Positions 27,801 to 36,930 of a DNA stretch of 64,000 bases are shown here, one piece after another (position 1 is the stretch's first letter; each line of letters opens with the position of its first letter). The stretch is from Stieleria bergensis (GTDB lineage Bacteria > Planctomycetota > Planctomycetia > Pirellulales > Pirellulaceae), in the NCBI GenBank assembly GCA_007745635.1, contig CP036272.1, positions 4,615,735-4,679,734 on the forward strand. Reading direction: 5' to 3'. A program made the position numbers and the translations under genes. The notes beneath the pieces were generated by a model. That model was not told the DNA's origin. It worked only from the letters and a program-made list of their open reading frames with translations, and did not search any database.

Positions 27801-28842
27801 CGTCTCCAGCATGTTCCACGCCTACAACTTTGATTTGCAAACCGATTCGGAAGGTTACTTTTACTTTGCCAAAGCAGGCCAATACACCAAGCACCATCGT
27901 CCCGGCACGATCATGCGTATTCCGCCAGACGGAGGCAAAGTCGACATCGTCGCCTGGGGATTACGAACTCCCAACGGCATGGGCAAACTGTTTGATGACC
28001 GCTTCACGGTTTCAGACAACCAAGGCCCTTGGATGCCAGCGGGCAAGATCTCGCTAATCAAACGAAACGGATTCTATGGCAACATGCCGCTGAACAAAGA
28101 GCAAGACGCATGGCTGCGTGGTCGCTACGAAGGCGAACTACCCACGACGTTTGATCAACCGATCATCTGGATGCCTCAGGAATTGGATAACTCTTGCGGT
28201 GGTCAAGTTTGGTCCACCGACGAGCGGTTTGGCCCCCTATCAAATCGATTGATTCATTCGTCGTTTGGCAAAGGTTGGCTGTACTACATGTCGCTGCAAG
28301 AAGTCGGTGATCAGGCACAATCATCCATCGTGGCCCTGCCCCATCAATGGGATGCAGGCGTGATGCGATTGCGAGTGAATCCCGCTGACGGCCAAGTCTA
28401 TGGAACGGGCCTCTCTGGCTGGCAAGGACCTCGTGGCGGGAAAGACGGTTGCTTGCAACGGTTACGATACACGGGCAAAGCATCGCGTTTGATCGATGAT
28501 GTCAAAGTCGTCCAGGGTGGAATCGTCCTGCGATTCAACTTCGATCTCGCCCAAGCCTCAGCAACGGACCCTGATTCGTACCAAAGCGAAATGTGGAACT
28601 ACCTCTGGTCGCGACGCTATGGTTCGGATCAGTTTTCGGTCAACAACCCTGACCAAAAGGGACGCGACAAGCTAACCATCGCCAAGTGCATCCCACTGGA
28701 CAATCAGACGGTGCGTTTGGACATCCCTGATTTAAAGGTCTGCAACCAACTGCTGATGAAAGTCAAGCTCAAGGATCGCGACGGTCAAGCGTTCGTGGAA
28801 GACCTTTATCTAACGATCAACGCGATCCCGGAAGGCGAGTGA
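24898..28842 (+). CDS. Secreted multihaem/LamG/beta-propeller protein (PVC type)
   Basis: 1314 residues. Signal peptide MLCRLVHFLCLVAISTALAP, cleavage near TTAA. First domain: PVC haem-binding (CSQCH, Cys66/Cys69/His70; LGPDIASLGS; ESILQPSKSIRKGYETVSIL; MPAGLVGSLNDR). Second: cytochrome c (CKNCH, Cys243/Cys246/His247; ILxxLTTGAGLMAPM-like segment). Then a substrate-binding-like domain, a LamG/concanavalin domain (about 560-720, VRFRADGTGTLISSG, IDWVKILDRALTADE) and a C-terminal six-blade-like propeller with sugar-dehydrogenase features (SDGRAVVSTHGGDVFLVDG, MRIPPDGGKVDIVAWGLRTP). Probably oxidises or binds sugars and passes electrons to haem; the catalytic cofactor cannot be read from the sequence. 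Confidence 0.88.
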   Translation: MLCRLVHFLCLVAISTALAPTITTAADPELERRLQAADLDTLAAEVLTKGDPQRGALLFFKSAAACSQCHVGGAKASPLGPDIASLGSDQKIDATYIVESILQPSKSIRKGYETVSILTDEGQIISGLIVNETDQQITLRSSTDLSKETVIPTETVENKRTNKQSLMPAGLVGSLNDRREFLDLARYVYEVASGGKPRQAQLQPAAADLIVVDDTADLDHAGIIRSLGTTDLQAGQQIFNGHCKNCHGIDGNTPTLPTARAFGSQKLKFGADPYSMLQTLTTGAGLMAPMQHLSPKQRYQVIHYIRQSLMRGRNPEFTAADESYLASLPKGTGTGQRLPDGDRDFGPVLGSQIGNDVNVALTFRLPGDVSVGYDMHRLRFVDAWQGGFLDLSQTQHYLQRGERMPQIKGDRITGLGSWSWAYRDSLSDDAFEIPTGSKPDRGPIDTSIGSFEGYYLHGEKAVLRYTMHQRSILETIDANQLGPVQLLQHTLRVGPGDKPLRLTVGQMSVKKASAQSEAFWPAGLITDRNSTELMTSGSASDSLPIVTGQTAAKAAKESFTNQTVHIVKGKQATELDLGTPNRSVIVRFRADGTGTLISSGPEKGKWEANGKSLFIRGNRLVFDIGWVGAIDSGKPVRDGKWHEAALVVRDDITKLYVDGKLAAERKEFRRPAEKKHVLKIGATATNFGGDLQGTIDWVKILDRALTADEIKSLQPNQPQQVDAIGNVLFNWKPESDAPAEPAAPKTEPSLTENQSAFAASVDGQVDSLQWDVFPSGRVVLTIPPAKTSRLIRVHRCSTETDALIGPQYTDSDPTKLRSTLADVLALAKEAPRLDPAELTEGGPRRWSQELVVEGQLGEPINGYALDTVPVPDSNPWNAWLRTSAVDFLSDGRAVVSTHGGDVFLVDGIDDKLDRVVWKRYVSGLFEPFGLRVIDDVVYVTCRDGLKRLHDYNGDDEVDFVECFWNDDDVSSMFHAYNFDLQTDSEGYFYFAKAGQYTKHHRPGTIMRIPPDGGKVDIVAWGLRTPNGMGKLFDDRFTVSDNQGPWMPAGKISLIKRNGFYGNMPLNKEQDAWLRGRYEGELPTTFDQPIIWMPQELDNSCGGQVWSTDERFGPLSNRLIHSSFGKGWLYYMSLQEVGDQAQSSIVALPHQWDAGVMRLRVNPADGQVYGTGLSGWQGPRGGKDGCLQRLRYTGKASRLIDDVKVVQGGIVLRFNFDLAQASATDPDSYQSEMWNYLWSRRYGSDQFSVNNPDQKGRDKLTIAKCIPLDNQTVRLDIPDLKVCNQLLMKVKLKDRDGQAFVEDLYLTINAIPEGE

Positions 28843-28929
28843 TCGAGAGTCGCGGTGGCGATTGAGCAAGCGGCGCAAAGCCGCTGGGATGGCGATCGAA
28901 TAGGCGAATGGGTTGGCGAAAAGTGGCTG

Positions 28930-31900
28930 TTATTCCTTGCCGTGGAAGACGCCGCGAGCAAGGGCGATGAAGCCGCTGCCGCTGGGATGATCCATATCAA
29001 TCCCTTCATAGTTCTTTGGCGGCGGCTGCTTGGCACCGGGTTTCTTCTGTGGCCGCAGGGGCACGTAAGCGCGGCGTTGGTCAACGATTCGCACAGGAAA
29101 TTTGGAGTGTTTGGCTAGCAACTCAATGCGGCCGCGTTCCTTGTAGTGCAGCACCAGGAAGCGCGCGTCACTGGAAATCGAATCGACCTCCCACGCCGCC
29201 GCATCAAGCCGCAGCTCAGCGAGTTCCAACATGCGTCGAGCAGAATCCGTCAGCGGCCCAAACCGGTCCCTCAGCTCTTCGCCAATCGCGTTCAAGCTGT
29301 CCTGTGAATCCAGTTTAGCAATCCGCCGGTACAAATCGATCTTGTGACGCAAATCGGGGACGTAGTCTGGATCCAGAATGGCCTCCACCGGCAAATCGAT
29401 TTCGACGTCACTGGACAGCGCGGGCGGAAGATTCTGAATCTGCCGCACCGCGTCTTCTAGCAGCTGGCAATACATCTCATAGCCAATCGCGGCGATGTGA
29501 CCGCTTTGCTGACTGCCGAGCAAGTTACCAGCGCCTCGAATTTCCAAGTCCCGCATTGAAATCGCAAAGCCGGCCCCCATCTGGCTGAATTCTTCGATCG
29601 CACGAAGTCGCTTGGTGGCCTCTGGCGAAAGGTGCTTATTTGGAGCAACCATCAGATAGCAGAACGCCTGATGCTTGTATCGCCCCACACGGCCGCGCAA
29701 TTGGTGCAGATCGCTTAGCCCATAATGATCAGCATCGTCAATGAACATTGTGTTGGCGTTCGGAATATCCAATCCACTTTCAATGATGGTGGTTGCCAAC
29801 AGCATGTCGTACTTGTGTTCGATAAAGTCAACCATGACTTGTTCGAGCTGATTTTCTTGCATTTGTCCATGGCCGATCACAATACGAATTTCGGGAACAA
29901 TCTCTTTGATCTTGGCGGCCAGATCATCCAAGTCAGCGATCCGGTTGTGCACCATAAAGATCTGCCCACCACGATTCAATTCACGGATGATCGCGGTGCG
30001 AATCATTTCTTTATCCCAACGAGTGACAACGGTTTCGACGCTGCGTCGTTCAGCAGGCGGGGTTTCCAAGTTGCTGATGTCTCGCACGCCAACGAGCGCC
30101 ATGTGCAGCGTCCTGGGGATCGGCGTGGCGGACAGCGTCAGCACGTCCACGTTGCTATGTTTGTTCTTCAGGCGTTCTTTGACTGCGACGCCGAACCGTT
30201 GCTCTTCGTCGATGACGACCAAACCAAGATTCGCGAACTTAATCGTCGCGCCGGCGATTCGATGCGTTCCAACCACGATATCGACTTTGCCATCTTTCAG
30301 TGCCGCGCGTGTTTCGCGTTGCTCGGCGGAGGATGCAAAACGGCTGAGCTTTTCGACTCGGACTGGAAACTCCGCCATGCGATTTTTAAAGTTATGAAAG
30401 TGCTGTTCAGCCAACACCGAAGTGGGAACCAAGACAGCGACTTGATACCCGCTTAGCACTGCTTTGAAAGCGGCTCGCATCGCAACTTCGGTTTTGCCGA
30501 ACCCCACGTCGCCGCAGATCAGCCGGTCCATTGTTTTCGCGGTCTCCATGTCCTGCTTAGTCGCGGCGATGGCAGTGACTTGGTCCGGTGTTTCTTGATA
30601 GGGAAAACTGGCATCAAACTGGTGCTGCCATTGACTGTCTGCATCAAACGTCAGTCCCTTTCGGGCCGTTCGTGTGGCTTGCAACTCCAGCAATTCCGAC
30701 GCCATATCGGTGACGGCCGATTCGGCAGCCTTGCGTTGCTTGGTCCAGGATTGTCCACCAATCTTTGCCAGTTTCGGCCGCGTTGATGTGCCACCGACGT
30801 AACGCTGGATCAATCCAATTCGTGATGCGGGAACATAGATTTTTGAACCGCCATCAAATTCAACGACTAAGTGCTCGAGATGCTGGCCGTTCTTTTCAAT
30901 GTGTTCCAAGCCACGATACAGCCCGATCCCGTGCGAAAGGTGCACGACCAAGTCACCGGCTTTCAGTTGCATCGAACCGGTGATCGGTTTGCCGGCCGGC
31001 TTGGACTTGCCGCGTCTGACGGGACTGCGGTGGAACAACTCGGCACCCGTCAGCACCAACAGCTTGGCGCCTGCTAACCGAAATCCCCCGCTCAGCTCCG
31101 CCACCACCGGCTTCATGCGTCCTTGGATCGCGGCATTGGTCCCGGCCAATAAATCCGTCAGCCGTTCACTGTCGGCGGCAGTATCGCCAACGAGCAAAAT
31201 TTGATGATCAGCGGCAACGGTGTCGATGCGGGTATGTGTTTCTTCCAGCGACAGGGCAAAGCCCTCGGCGCTTGTTGATTGCAAATCCGTTGTGCTTTCG
31301 CCACCTTCATGCAACAGCGACGCCGAAACAATGGGAAACTCAGCAAGTGACTGCAGCAACGATTCGTATTCAAGGAACGTCGAGTCATCGTCCGTTCGCT
31401 GCAACAGGTTGGTAGCCGACAGCTTGCAATCGTGTGGTTCACAAATGATCACACAGGTATCTTCAGGCAAGTATTCGGCAATTGAACCGAGCCCTTCGGC
31501 TTCCGACTGGGCTTCGTCCCGCACGGACGTAAACTCGACTTCCGAAACGGTTTCAATGCTGCGCTGACTGGCGGCGTCAAAATGTCGAATGGAATCGATT
31601 TCATCACCAAACCATTCGATCCGAATCGGATTGGACTGGTCAACCGAATAGACGTCCATCAAGCCGCCACGAATCGCGAACTCACCGGGCAGTTCGACCG
31701 CCGAGGTGGACACAAACCCTTCGTCGGTCAACCAATCGGCCAAACTTTCAATCGCCAATTGCTGTCCAACTTTCAAGCGACGGCTGGACTGCTGCAACTG
31801 ATCGGGGCTGGGAACCATCTGAATGGCACCGCCGACATAGGCAGTGACCACCAACGGATCATCGCCCGCCTGGCGTCGATTGAGTCGCTGTAGCAATTGC

Positions 31901-32196
31901 AGGCGTTCAGCAAAATCCTTGTCCGGGGCGTGTTTCGAGCCACGTCCGACGCTCAGCGGCATCGCATAGGCATCGGGCACACCGAATTCACGCACATCGC
32001 CAGCGACGACATCGGCGTCGGCAGCCTGTGGCAACAGCATCAAAACCGTGCTGCGACCGCGTGTGGTCGCCGAGGCCAAAACGGCACGCAAGGAGCCCCA
32101 GACGCCTGAAAAGGAAAGGAATTGCCCCGGTTTGAGCTCAGCGACCTGTCTTGAAACCTGGCTCTGCTGATCCAACACGTCCACAACCTGGCTCAT
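28930..32196 (-). CDS. mfd: Transcription-repair coupling factor Mfd
   Basis: 1088 residues from the ATG at 32196; a TTG at 32229 would add 11 residues and neither has a strong ribosome binding site. Releases RNA polymerase stalled at DNA damage and recruits UvrA. N-terminal UvrB-like module, RNA-polymerase-interacting domain (KAGDLVVHLSHGIGLYRGLE, YVPASRIGLIQRYVG), then the RecG-like translocase: Walker A GDVGFGKTEVAMRA, DEEQ box (VIDEEQRFGV), TLSATPIPRTLHMAL, TTIIESGLDIPNANT and QLRGRVGR. A C-terminal TRCF domain (PVEAILDPDYVPDLRHKIDL) is present. Complete for the family. Convergent with the propeller gene, about 90 bp apart. Confidence 0.97.
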   Translation of the reverse strand: MSQVVDVLDQQSQVSRQVAELKPGQFLSFSGVWGSLRAVLASATTRGRSTVLMLLPQAADADVVAGDVREFGVPDAYAMPLSVGRGSKHAPDKDFAERLQLLQRLNRRQAGDDPLVVTAYVGGAIQMVPSPDQLQQSSRRLKVGQQLAIESLADWLTDEGFVSTSAVELPGEFAIRGGLMDVYSVDQSNPIRIEWFGDEIDSIRHFDAASQRSIETVSEVEFTSVRDEAQSEAEGLGSIAEYLPEDTCVIICEPHDCKLSATNLLQRTDDDSTFLEYESLLQSLAEFPIVSASLLHEGGESTTDLQSTSAEGFALSLEETHTRIDTVAADHQILLVGDTAADSERLTDLLAGTNAAIQGRMKPVVAELSGGFRLAGAKLLVLTGAELFHRSPVRRGKSKPAGKPITGSMQLKAGDLVVHLSHGIGLYRGLEHIEKNGQHLEHLVVEFDGGSKIYVPASRIGLIQRYVGGTSTRPKLAKIGGQSWTKQRKAAESAVTDMASELLELQATRTARKGLTFDADSQWQHQFDASFPYQETPDQVTAIAATKQDMETAKTMDRLICGDVGFGKTEVAMRAAFKAVLSGYQVAVLVPTSVLAEQHFHNFKNRMAEFPVRVEKLSRFASSAEQRETRAALKDGKVDIVVGTHRIAGATIKFANLGLVVIDEEQRFGVAVKERLKNKHSNVDVLTLSATPIPRTLHMALVGVRDISNLETPPAERRSVETVVTRWDKEMIRTAIIRELNRGGQIFMVHNRIADLDDLAAKIKEIVPEIRIVIGHGQMQENQLEQVMVDFIEHKYDMLLATTIIESGLDIPNANTMFIDDADHYGLSDLHQLRGRVGRYKHQAFCYLMVAPNKHLSPEATKRLRAIEEFSQMGAGFAISMRDLEIRGAGNLLGSQQSGHIAAIGYEMYCQLLEDAVRQIQNLPPALSSDVEIDLPVEAILDPDYVPDLRHKIDLYRRIAKLDSQDSLNAIGEELRDRFGPLTDSARRMLELAELRLDAAAWEVDSISSDARFLVLHYKERGRIELLAKHSKFPVRIVDQRRAYVPLRPQKKPGAKQPPPKNYEGIDMDHPSGSGFIALARGVFHGKE

Positions 32197-32267
32197 TCGT
32201 TCGGCAGAGATTGGCTTGGTAACAGTCAAAGGACGATCCGAGGGCTAGGGGAGCGGCTGCCGGTTAA

Positions 32268-32339
32268 GTTGCAGCAGGGTAGTCAGTTTCAGCAGGGTAG
32301 TCAGTTGCAGCAGGGTAGTCAGTTGCAGCAGGTTGGTGA
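32268..32339. repeat. 18-bp minisatellite x4
   Basis: GTTGCAGCAGGGTAGTCA at 32268, then 32286 (one change), 32304 and 32322 (degenerate last unit). It lies in the divergent gap between mfd and the oxidoreductase. Being a multiple of three it opens a frame (QQGSQL repeats) that joins the downstream gene, but the real start of that gene is at 32479. Confidence 0.92.
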
Positions 32340-32478
32340 ATCGACAGCGTGTTCGGTACAACAACGTGATGCACGGCGGCCCACACGTTCTGAGCGAGGG
32401 GCGGTTCACAGGGACCAATTTTATGATGACAATCGAAGAAACCCAACTACCCCTTTTGCACTGCGTGCCAGGAGCCTC

Positions 32479-33528
32479 ATGAGTATTGGAATCGGAATTG
32501 TCGGCTGCGGGATGATCGCCAACTTTCACGCCAAAGCCATCGCGGATGCCCAAGGGGCACATTTGGTCGGCGTCACCGCTCGTCGGCCGGATGCGGCTCA
32601 GGCATTTGCCCAGGAATACGGCTGTCAGGCCTACGCGACACTGGACGAAATGCTGGCTGACCCAGCGATTGACGCCGTCTCAGTGTGCACTCCCAGTGGC
32701 CATCACCTTGATCCCGCCGTGGCGACTGCCAATGCCGGCAAACACGTCATTGTTGAAAAACCACTCGAGATCACCCCACAGCGTTGCAACCAGATCATTC
32801 AGGCCTGCGAACAGAATAACGTCCGTCTAGGCGTCACGTTCCAAAGTCGATTCCATCAATCCAGTCAACTGATGAAACAGGCGGTCGAAGGCGATCGGTT
32901 TGGAAAAATCACGCTCGGTGACGCCTATGTGAAATGGTATCGGACTCAGGAATACTATGACAGCGGCGCTTGGCGCGGCACCTGGGATTTGGACGGTGGC
33001 GGCGCGTTGATGAATCAAGCCATTCACAGCGTTGATTTGCTGCTTTGGTTGATGGGCCCGGTGGTTCAGGTCAGCGCGATGGCCGACACGTTGACTCATG
33101 AGCGAATCGAAGTCGAAGACATCGTGGTGGCCACGCTGCGATTTGCCAACGGAGCCTTGGGTGTGATCGAAGCGACCACGACCGCCTTTCCTGGCGCTCT
33201 GAAACGCATCGAAATCAGCGGCAGCAACGGTAGCGCGGTTTTAGAAGAAGAAGACATCAAGCAATGGGACTTTGCTGATGAAACCGAGACCGACAAACAG
33301 ATCCGCGAAGAAATGCAGGGCAAGACTCAGACCGGAGGCGGCGCAGCGGATCCCAAAGCGATCAATCACGTTGGCCACATGAAAATGTTTGAAGAAATGG
33401 TTGCCGCGATCAACGAAGGTCGCCCCTCGATGCTGGACGGTCACGAAGGCCGCCGCAGCGTCGAAGTCATTTGTGCGATCTATGAAAGCGCCAAGACAGG
33501 CAAGATCGTCTCACTGAATCAACAGTGA
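32479..33528 (+). CDS. Gfo/Idh/MocA-family oxidoreductase
   Basis: 349 residues; AGGAG five bases before the ATG at 32479 fixes the start, excluding the 70-codon repeat-containing extension. N-terminal Rossmann fold with GIVGCGMIANFHAKAI (NAD(P) binding), the VSVCTPSGHHLDPAV segment and the EKPLEI motif whose Lys contributes to catalysis. C-terminal alpha/beta domain with WRGTWDLDGGGALMNQAIHS; the DGGG...HSVD pattern fits the His-containing active-site helix. Acts on sugars or inositol-like substrates in the cytoplasm. Neighbours are secreted sugar-related proteins on both sides; substrate unknown. Confidence 0.93.
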   Translation: MSIGIGIVGCGMIANFHAKAIADAQGAHLVGVTARRPDAAQAFAQEYGCQAYATLDEMLADPAIDAVSVCTPSGHHLDPAVATANAGKHVIVEKPLEITPQRCNQIIQACEQNNVRLGVTFQSRFHQSSQLMKQAVEGDRFGKITLGDAYVKWYRTQEYYDSGAWRGTWDLDGGGALMNQAIHSVDLLLWLMGPVVQVSAMADTLTHERIEVEDIVVATLRFANGALGVIEATTTAFPGALKRIEISGSNGSAVLEEEDIKQWDFADETETDKQIREEMQGKTQTGGGAADPKAINHVGHMKMFEEMVAAINEGRPSMLDGHEGRRSVEVICAIYESAKTGKIVSLNQQ

Positions 33529-33547
33529 GACGAATTCAACCTCGCGA

Positions 33548-36500
33548 TCACTTTCTGATTTCCATCAGGTAGCGAATCAGATCCAGAAACTGCTGCTGGT
33601 TTTCCAACTGATTGACTAAGCCAGCAGGCATGGCGGACAAGTCGGACTTGCGTCGCAAGTCCACGTCGTCTTGCAGAATCTTGATCTCTTTCCCACCGGC
33701 TGGTTCACGCACCGTGATCTGCTGATCGTCCTCTTGAATGACAAAGCCAGTGACGGCCAAACCATCGATGGTCAGAACTTGCTCTTGCTTGTAATCCTTG
33801 TGAATCACCTTCGAAGGCTCTAAGACCGAATCGACCAAGAACACATCGGTCACTTCATCGCGACGGATGCTCAAGTCCGGCCCGATGGGCTTTTTGTTTT
33901 TCGCATCATGGCACTTCACACAAGACAGTGTATTGCTTTTAAACAGTGCTTCACCGCGTTCGGCTTTGCCGATGGAGCGAGCTTGCTGAGCTAACTGTTG
34001 ACGATCCATGTTGCCCAACACCTCGGCAAGCGATACGGTTTCTTCCAACTCGCCGGCTGCGAAGCCTTTGATTTGCAACTCGTGAATCGACCAATACTTG
34101 CTATTGGAGGATCCAGTCTGAGTGATGCGAATGAATCGTGCAGGTTGCTCTTGATCGATCTCAATGGTTGTGATTTTCGAATCACCGTTGCCTTGTGCAA
34201 CCGGATCACTCCACGCTTTTCCATCATTGGATAACTGAACGGTATAACCGCGTGGGTAATCTAAACTGGAGCCACTGGAGTCGAGAATCAGGGACATCAC
34301 GCGAATCGCTTCGGGCAATTCGATCTGGAACCACATGCCGGGGCGCTGCGTGCGACCGGTGTCCCAGCGGCTACTTGCTTTGCCGTCGATGGCATTGCTG
34401 ACGTTGCCCAGGTTGTCACTCGAAGTGAGCTTCCACGCGGATCGATTGGCCGCAGGAGGGTCGTACTTTTGCAATTCCCGCAGTGACCAAGGGCCTAGGC
34501 GTTTCTCCGTTGCGCTGCGAATGCGAGCGATATCGTCCGCTTCGATCAGGGGCGCTTGATTCCCCCATTCATTGCGAATGTAAGTGGCAACGTCGGCAAT
34601 CCAACGATCATCATTGGCTTTCATAGGCAGCATCAAGCCAGCGGTGTAATCTTTTTGGTCCACCGGTCCGATCAGGCCATGCAATAGAATGCGTGCCAAG
34701 CGTTCCTTATGCCCCAGCACTCGCGCGGATCCGACCAGTGGCGGAGCCAACATGACGCCGGGATGATCGGGCGAAGGCTGTCCTTTGCCGTTGACGGCGT
34801 GACAGGTCACACACAAGGTGCTGTAAATCGTTTTCCCACGAATCACGGACTCTGCCAGCACCTTGTTGCGCCGCCGCAACTCGGCCAGTTTCTTGCGTTC
34901 CGCCTCCATGGATGCCAAACGACTCGTCAACGATTCGGCGATTTTACTGATTGCCAGATTGTCCCCGTTTGCTTTGACAATCGCATCGGTGAGTTCAGCC
35001 GCTTGAGCATGCCCACCGCGCCCCAGGGAAAGAATCAATTGAATTTTGACGTCGGGGCTACTGTCTTTTGCCAGCTTTGCCAGCGCTGGCGCGTAGCCCG
35101 GCTCGGTTGCCAGTTCGGGTTCCGCAATGCGAATCGCAGCTGAACGCACTCGTGGATCGGCATCCTGCATGGCGGCCAACAAGAGCGACGGCGAAGTGCC
35201 GGCCAAGCCTTCCAAGGTCCATAGAGCGTGCAAACGGGCCAGCGGCTGATCGCTGCTGGTCAGTAAATCACGCAACTGCGGCAGCACGGATCGATCGCCA
35301 TGCAAGATGATTAGCTTCTGTGCTTCGCTACGCCACCAGCCATTGGCGTGGGAAAGATGAGCGACCAACTGCTGTGGAGTCTCATCGAGCATCTTGGGCA
35401 GTTGACCACGTTTGGTGCTGGTGTGATCAACGCGATAGATTCGACCACGACCAATATTCTTTTCAAGCTCGTACTTCTGGACGACACCGCGCAAGTAAGA
35501 TCCGGGGCGGACCCAATTGCCTTCCTGGATGATGCCGCGATACATGTCCACCAAGTACAAACAACCATCGGGTCCGGTGGCACTGTTGACGGGGCGAAAG
35601 TTTGGATCGGTCGACGCGATGAACTCTTGCTTGTCATAAGCATTGTCAACAATGATTCGGCCCTCATCATTGATGACATTCGCTCGACGAATCAATCGTC
35701 CCACAGGTTCGGGGATGATCAGATCACCGGCGAAGTCGTTGGGCAGGCCGGTTCCGCGGAAAATGGATTGACCGCAGCATCCAGTGAAGCGATTCAATGA
35801 GTTGTCTTTGCGAACTCGCCCCAATCCACCTTGAACGTCTGGAACGTCATCGATGGGAAAGACTTCGCGAAACCCTGGAGCCTGCTCACCGGGCAACGAG
35901 ATCTGTCCATAGATGATCGGCCGCTGAAAATCCATCGCGGGGTTTTCGCCGCCCGCCGTGCTGTAGAACAGGCGTCCTTCGTCATCGTGCGTTAGCCCCC
36001 ACTGACCTGATCCATGAGGCAGCGGTTCACGAATGACTTCGCCGCCGGTGAATCGATAGCGATGACGGGAATAAGTGGTGTACAGCCAGTTGTCCAGATT
36101 CCAAACCAAGCCACTCGGCTGGTGCTCCAAGTTGCCGCCTCGATTGCCACCTTCGTGCCAAAGCTCGACTTTGTCGGCAACGCCATCGCCATCGGTGTCC
36201 TGATAGCTCTTCAAATCCAGGGTGTTGGTTTCTCGAATGATGACTCGATCAAGCAGCGGTAAAACCATTCGCGGCAACACCAGGTTATCCGCAAACACGG
36301 TGTGCTTGTCATAAACCCCATCGCCGTCGGTGTCCTCGTGACGCGAAACACGACTTGTCGGGGTCAGTTGATCGTTGCCGTCGATATCCTGCATATAAGT
36401 CCGCATCTCGACCACATACATGCGACCATTCCCATCCCAGGCGATCGCAGAGGGCTCATGGATGTGCGGCTCGGTTAGCACGGGCACCAAGGAATAGCCC

Positions 36501-36631
36501 GGTTGGATCTTCATCGTCGCGATCGATTCTTGTGGCGACAATGGAGGGGCAACGGAACTCATTTGCTGGGAAAACGCAGTTTGCAGCAAATGACACGAGA
36601 AAAAGATCGCTAAAAGAGTGTTACGAATCAT
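33548..36631 (-). CDS. Secreted PVC membrane-bound dehydrogenase-like propeller protein with two cytochromes
   Basis: 1027 residues from the ATG at 36631 (MIRNTLLAIFFSCHLLQTAF, signal peptide); the frame before it is spurious. Domains: beta-propeller of the TIGR02604-like type (about 40-420; EPSAIAWDGNGRMYVVEMRT, EDTDGDGVYDKHTVF, SLNRFTGCCGQSIFRGTG), HEAT-like repeats (about 430-590; DPRVRSAAIRIAE), cytochrome c (CVTCH, Cys607/Cys610/His611), discoidin/F5-8C-like carbohydrate-binding domain (about 720-850; AIDGKASSRWDTG, FIRITQTGS) and a C-terminal PVC haem-binding domain (CVKCH, Cys904/Cys907/His908; PSKVIHKDYKQEQVLT). Calcium-like DxDGDG loops occur in the propeller. Likely polysaccharide-linked redox protein outside the cytoplasm. 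Convergent with the oxidoreductase, 19 bp apart. Confidence 0.92.
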   Translation of the reverse strand: MIRNTLLAIFFSCHLLQTAFSQQMSSVAPPLSPQESIATMKIQPGYSLVPVLTEPHIHEPSAIAWDGNGRMYVVEMRTYMQDIDGNDQLTPTSRVSRHEDTDGDGVYDKHTVFADNLVLPRMVLPLLDRVIIRETNTLDLKSYQDTDGDGVADKVELWHEGGNRGGNLEHQPSGLVWNLDNWLYTTYSRHRYRFTGGEVIREPLPHGSGQWGLTHDDEGRLFYSTAGGENPAMDFQRPIIYGQISLPGEQAPGFREVFPIDDVPDVQGGLGRVRKDNSLNRFTGCCGQSIFRGTGLPNDFAGDLIIPEPVGRLIRRANVINDEGRIIVDNAYDKQEFIASTDPNFRPVNSATGPDGCLYLVDMYRGIIQEGNWVRPGSYLRGVVQKYELEKNIGRGRIYRVDHTSTKRGQLPKMLDETPQQLVAHLSHANGWWRSEAQKLIILHGDRSVLPQLRDLLTSSDQPLARLHALWTLEGLAGTSPSLLLAAMQDADPRVRSAAIRIAEPELATEPGYAPALAKLAKDSSPDVKIQLILSLGRGGHAQAAELTDAIVKANGDNLAISKIAESLTSRLASMEAERKKLAELRRRNKVLAESVIRGKTIYSTLCVTCHAVNGKGQPSPDHPGVMLAPPLVGSARVLGHKERLARILLHGLIGPVDQKDYTAGLMLPMKANDDRWIADVATYIRNEWGNQAPLIEADDIARIRSATEKRLGPWSLRELQKYDPPAANRSAWKLTSSDNLGNVSNAIDGKASSRWDTGRTQRPGMWFQIELPEAIRVMSLILDSSGSSLDYPRGYTVQLSNDGKAWSDPVAQGNGDSKITTIEIDQEQPARFIRITQTGSSNSKYWSIHELQIKGFAAGELEETVSLAEVLGNMDRQQLAQQARSIGKAERGEALFKSNTLSCVKCHDAKNKKPIGPDLSIRRDEVTDVFLVDSVLEPSKVIHKDYKQEQVLTIDGLAVTGFVIQEDDQQITVREPAGGKEIKILQDDVDLRRKSDLSAMPAGLVNQLENQQQFLDLIRYLMEIRK

Positions 36632-36930
36632 CAGAGGCAGGCGGTTAGTGGGGCAAGTAGAAGCCCAAAGTATACTCCAACAGCAACGCGGTGCAGACAC
36701 CAGAACCGCCAGGCGGCCCCCTGCCCTCCCCGACAGATGGAGATCGCTGGCCAGTCACGCACCGAGAGCGTCATGGCGTTCCAAACGCGACTCGGGAAGC
36801 TCCGATCTGCGGTGCGTCGCACGCTAGACCATCTGGTACACTGTTGCGGCGGATCAATCCGTGCCGATTCGCTGTGTGCTGCGACTACACAAACACACAA
36901 TTTCTTGGTTTTTAAGCTAGATCATTTCTG

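Noticed and set aside
29725-30456. 243-aa plus-strand frame
   Set aside because: Antisense shadow inside mfd, where the minus frame has all helicase motifs.
32269-32478. Repeat-rich N-terminal extension of the Gfo/Idh/MocA protein
   Set aside because: The AGGAG before the ATG at 32479 and the Rossmann start right after it show the true start; the extension is a minisatellite artefact.
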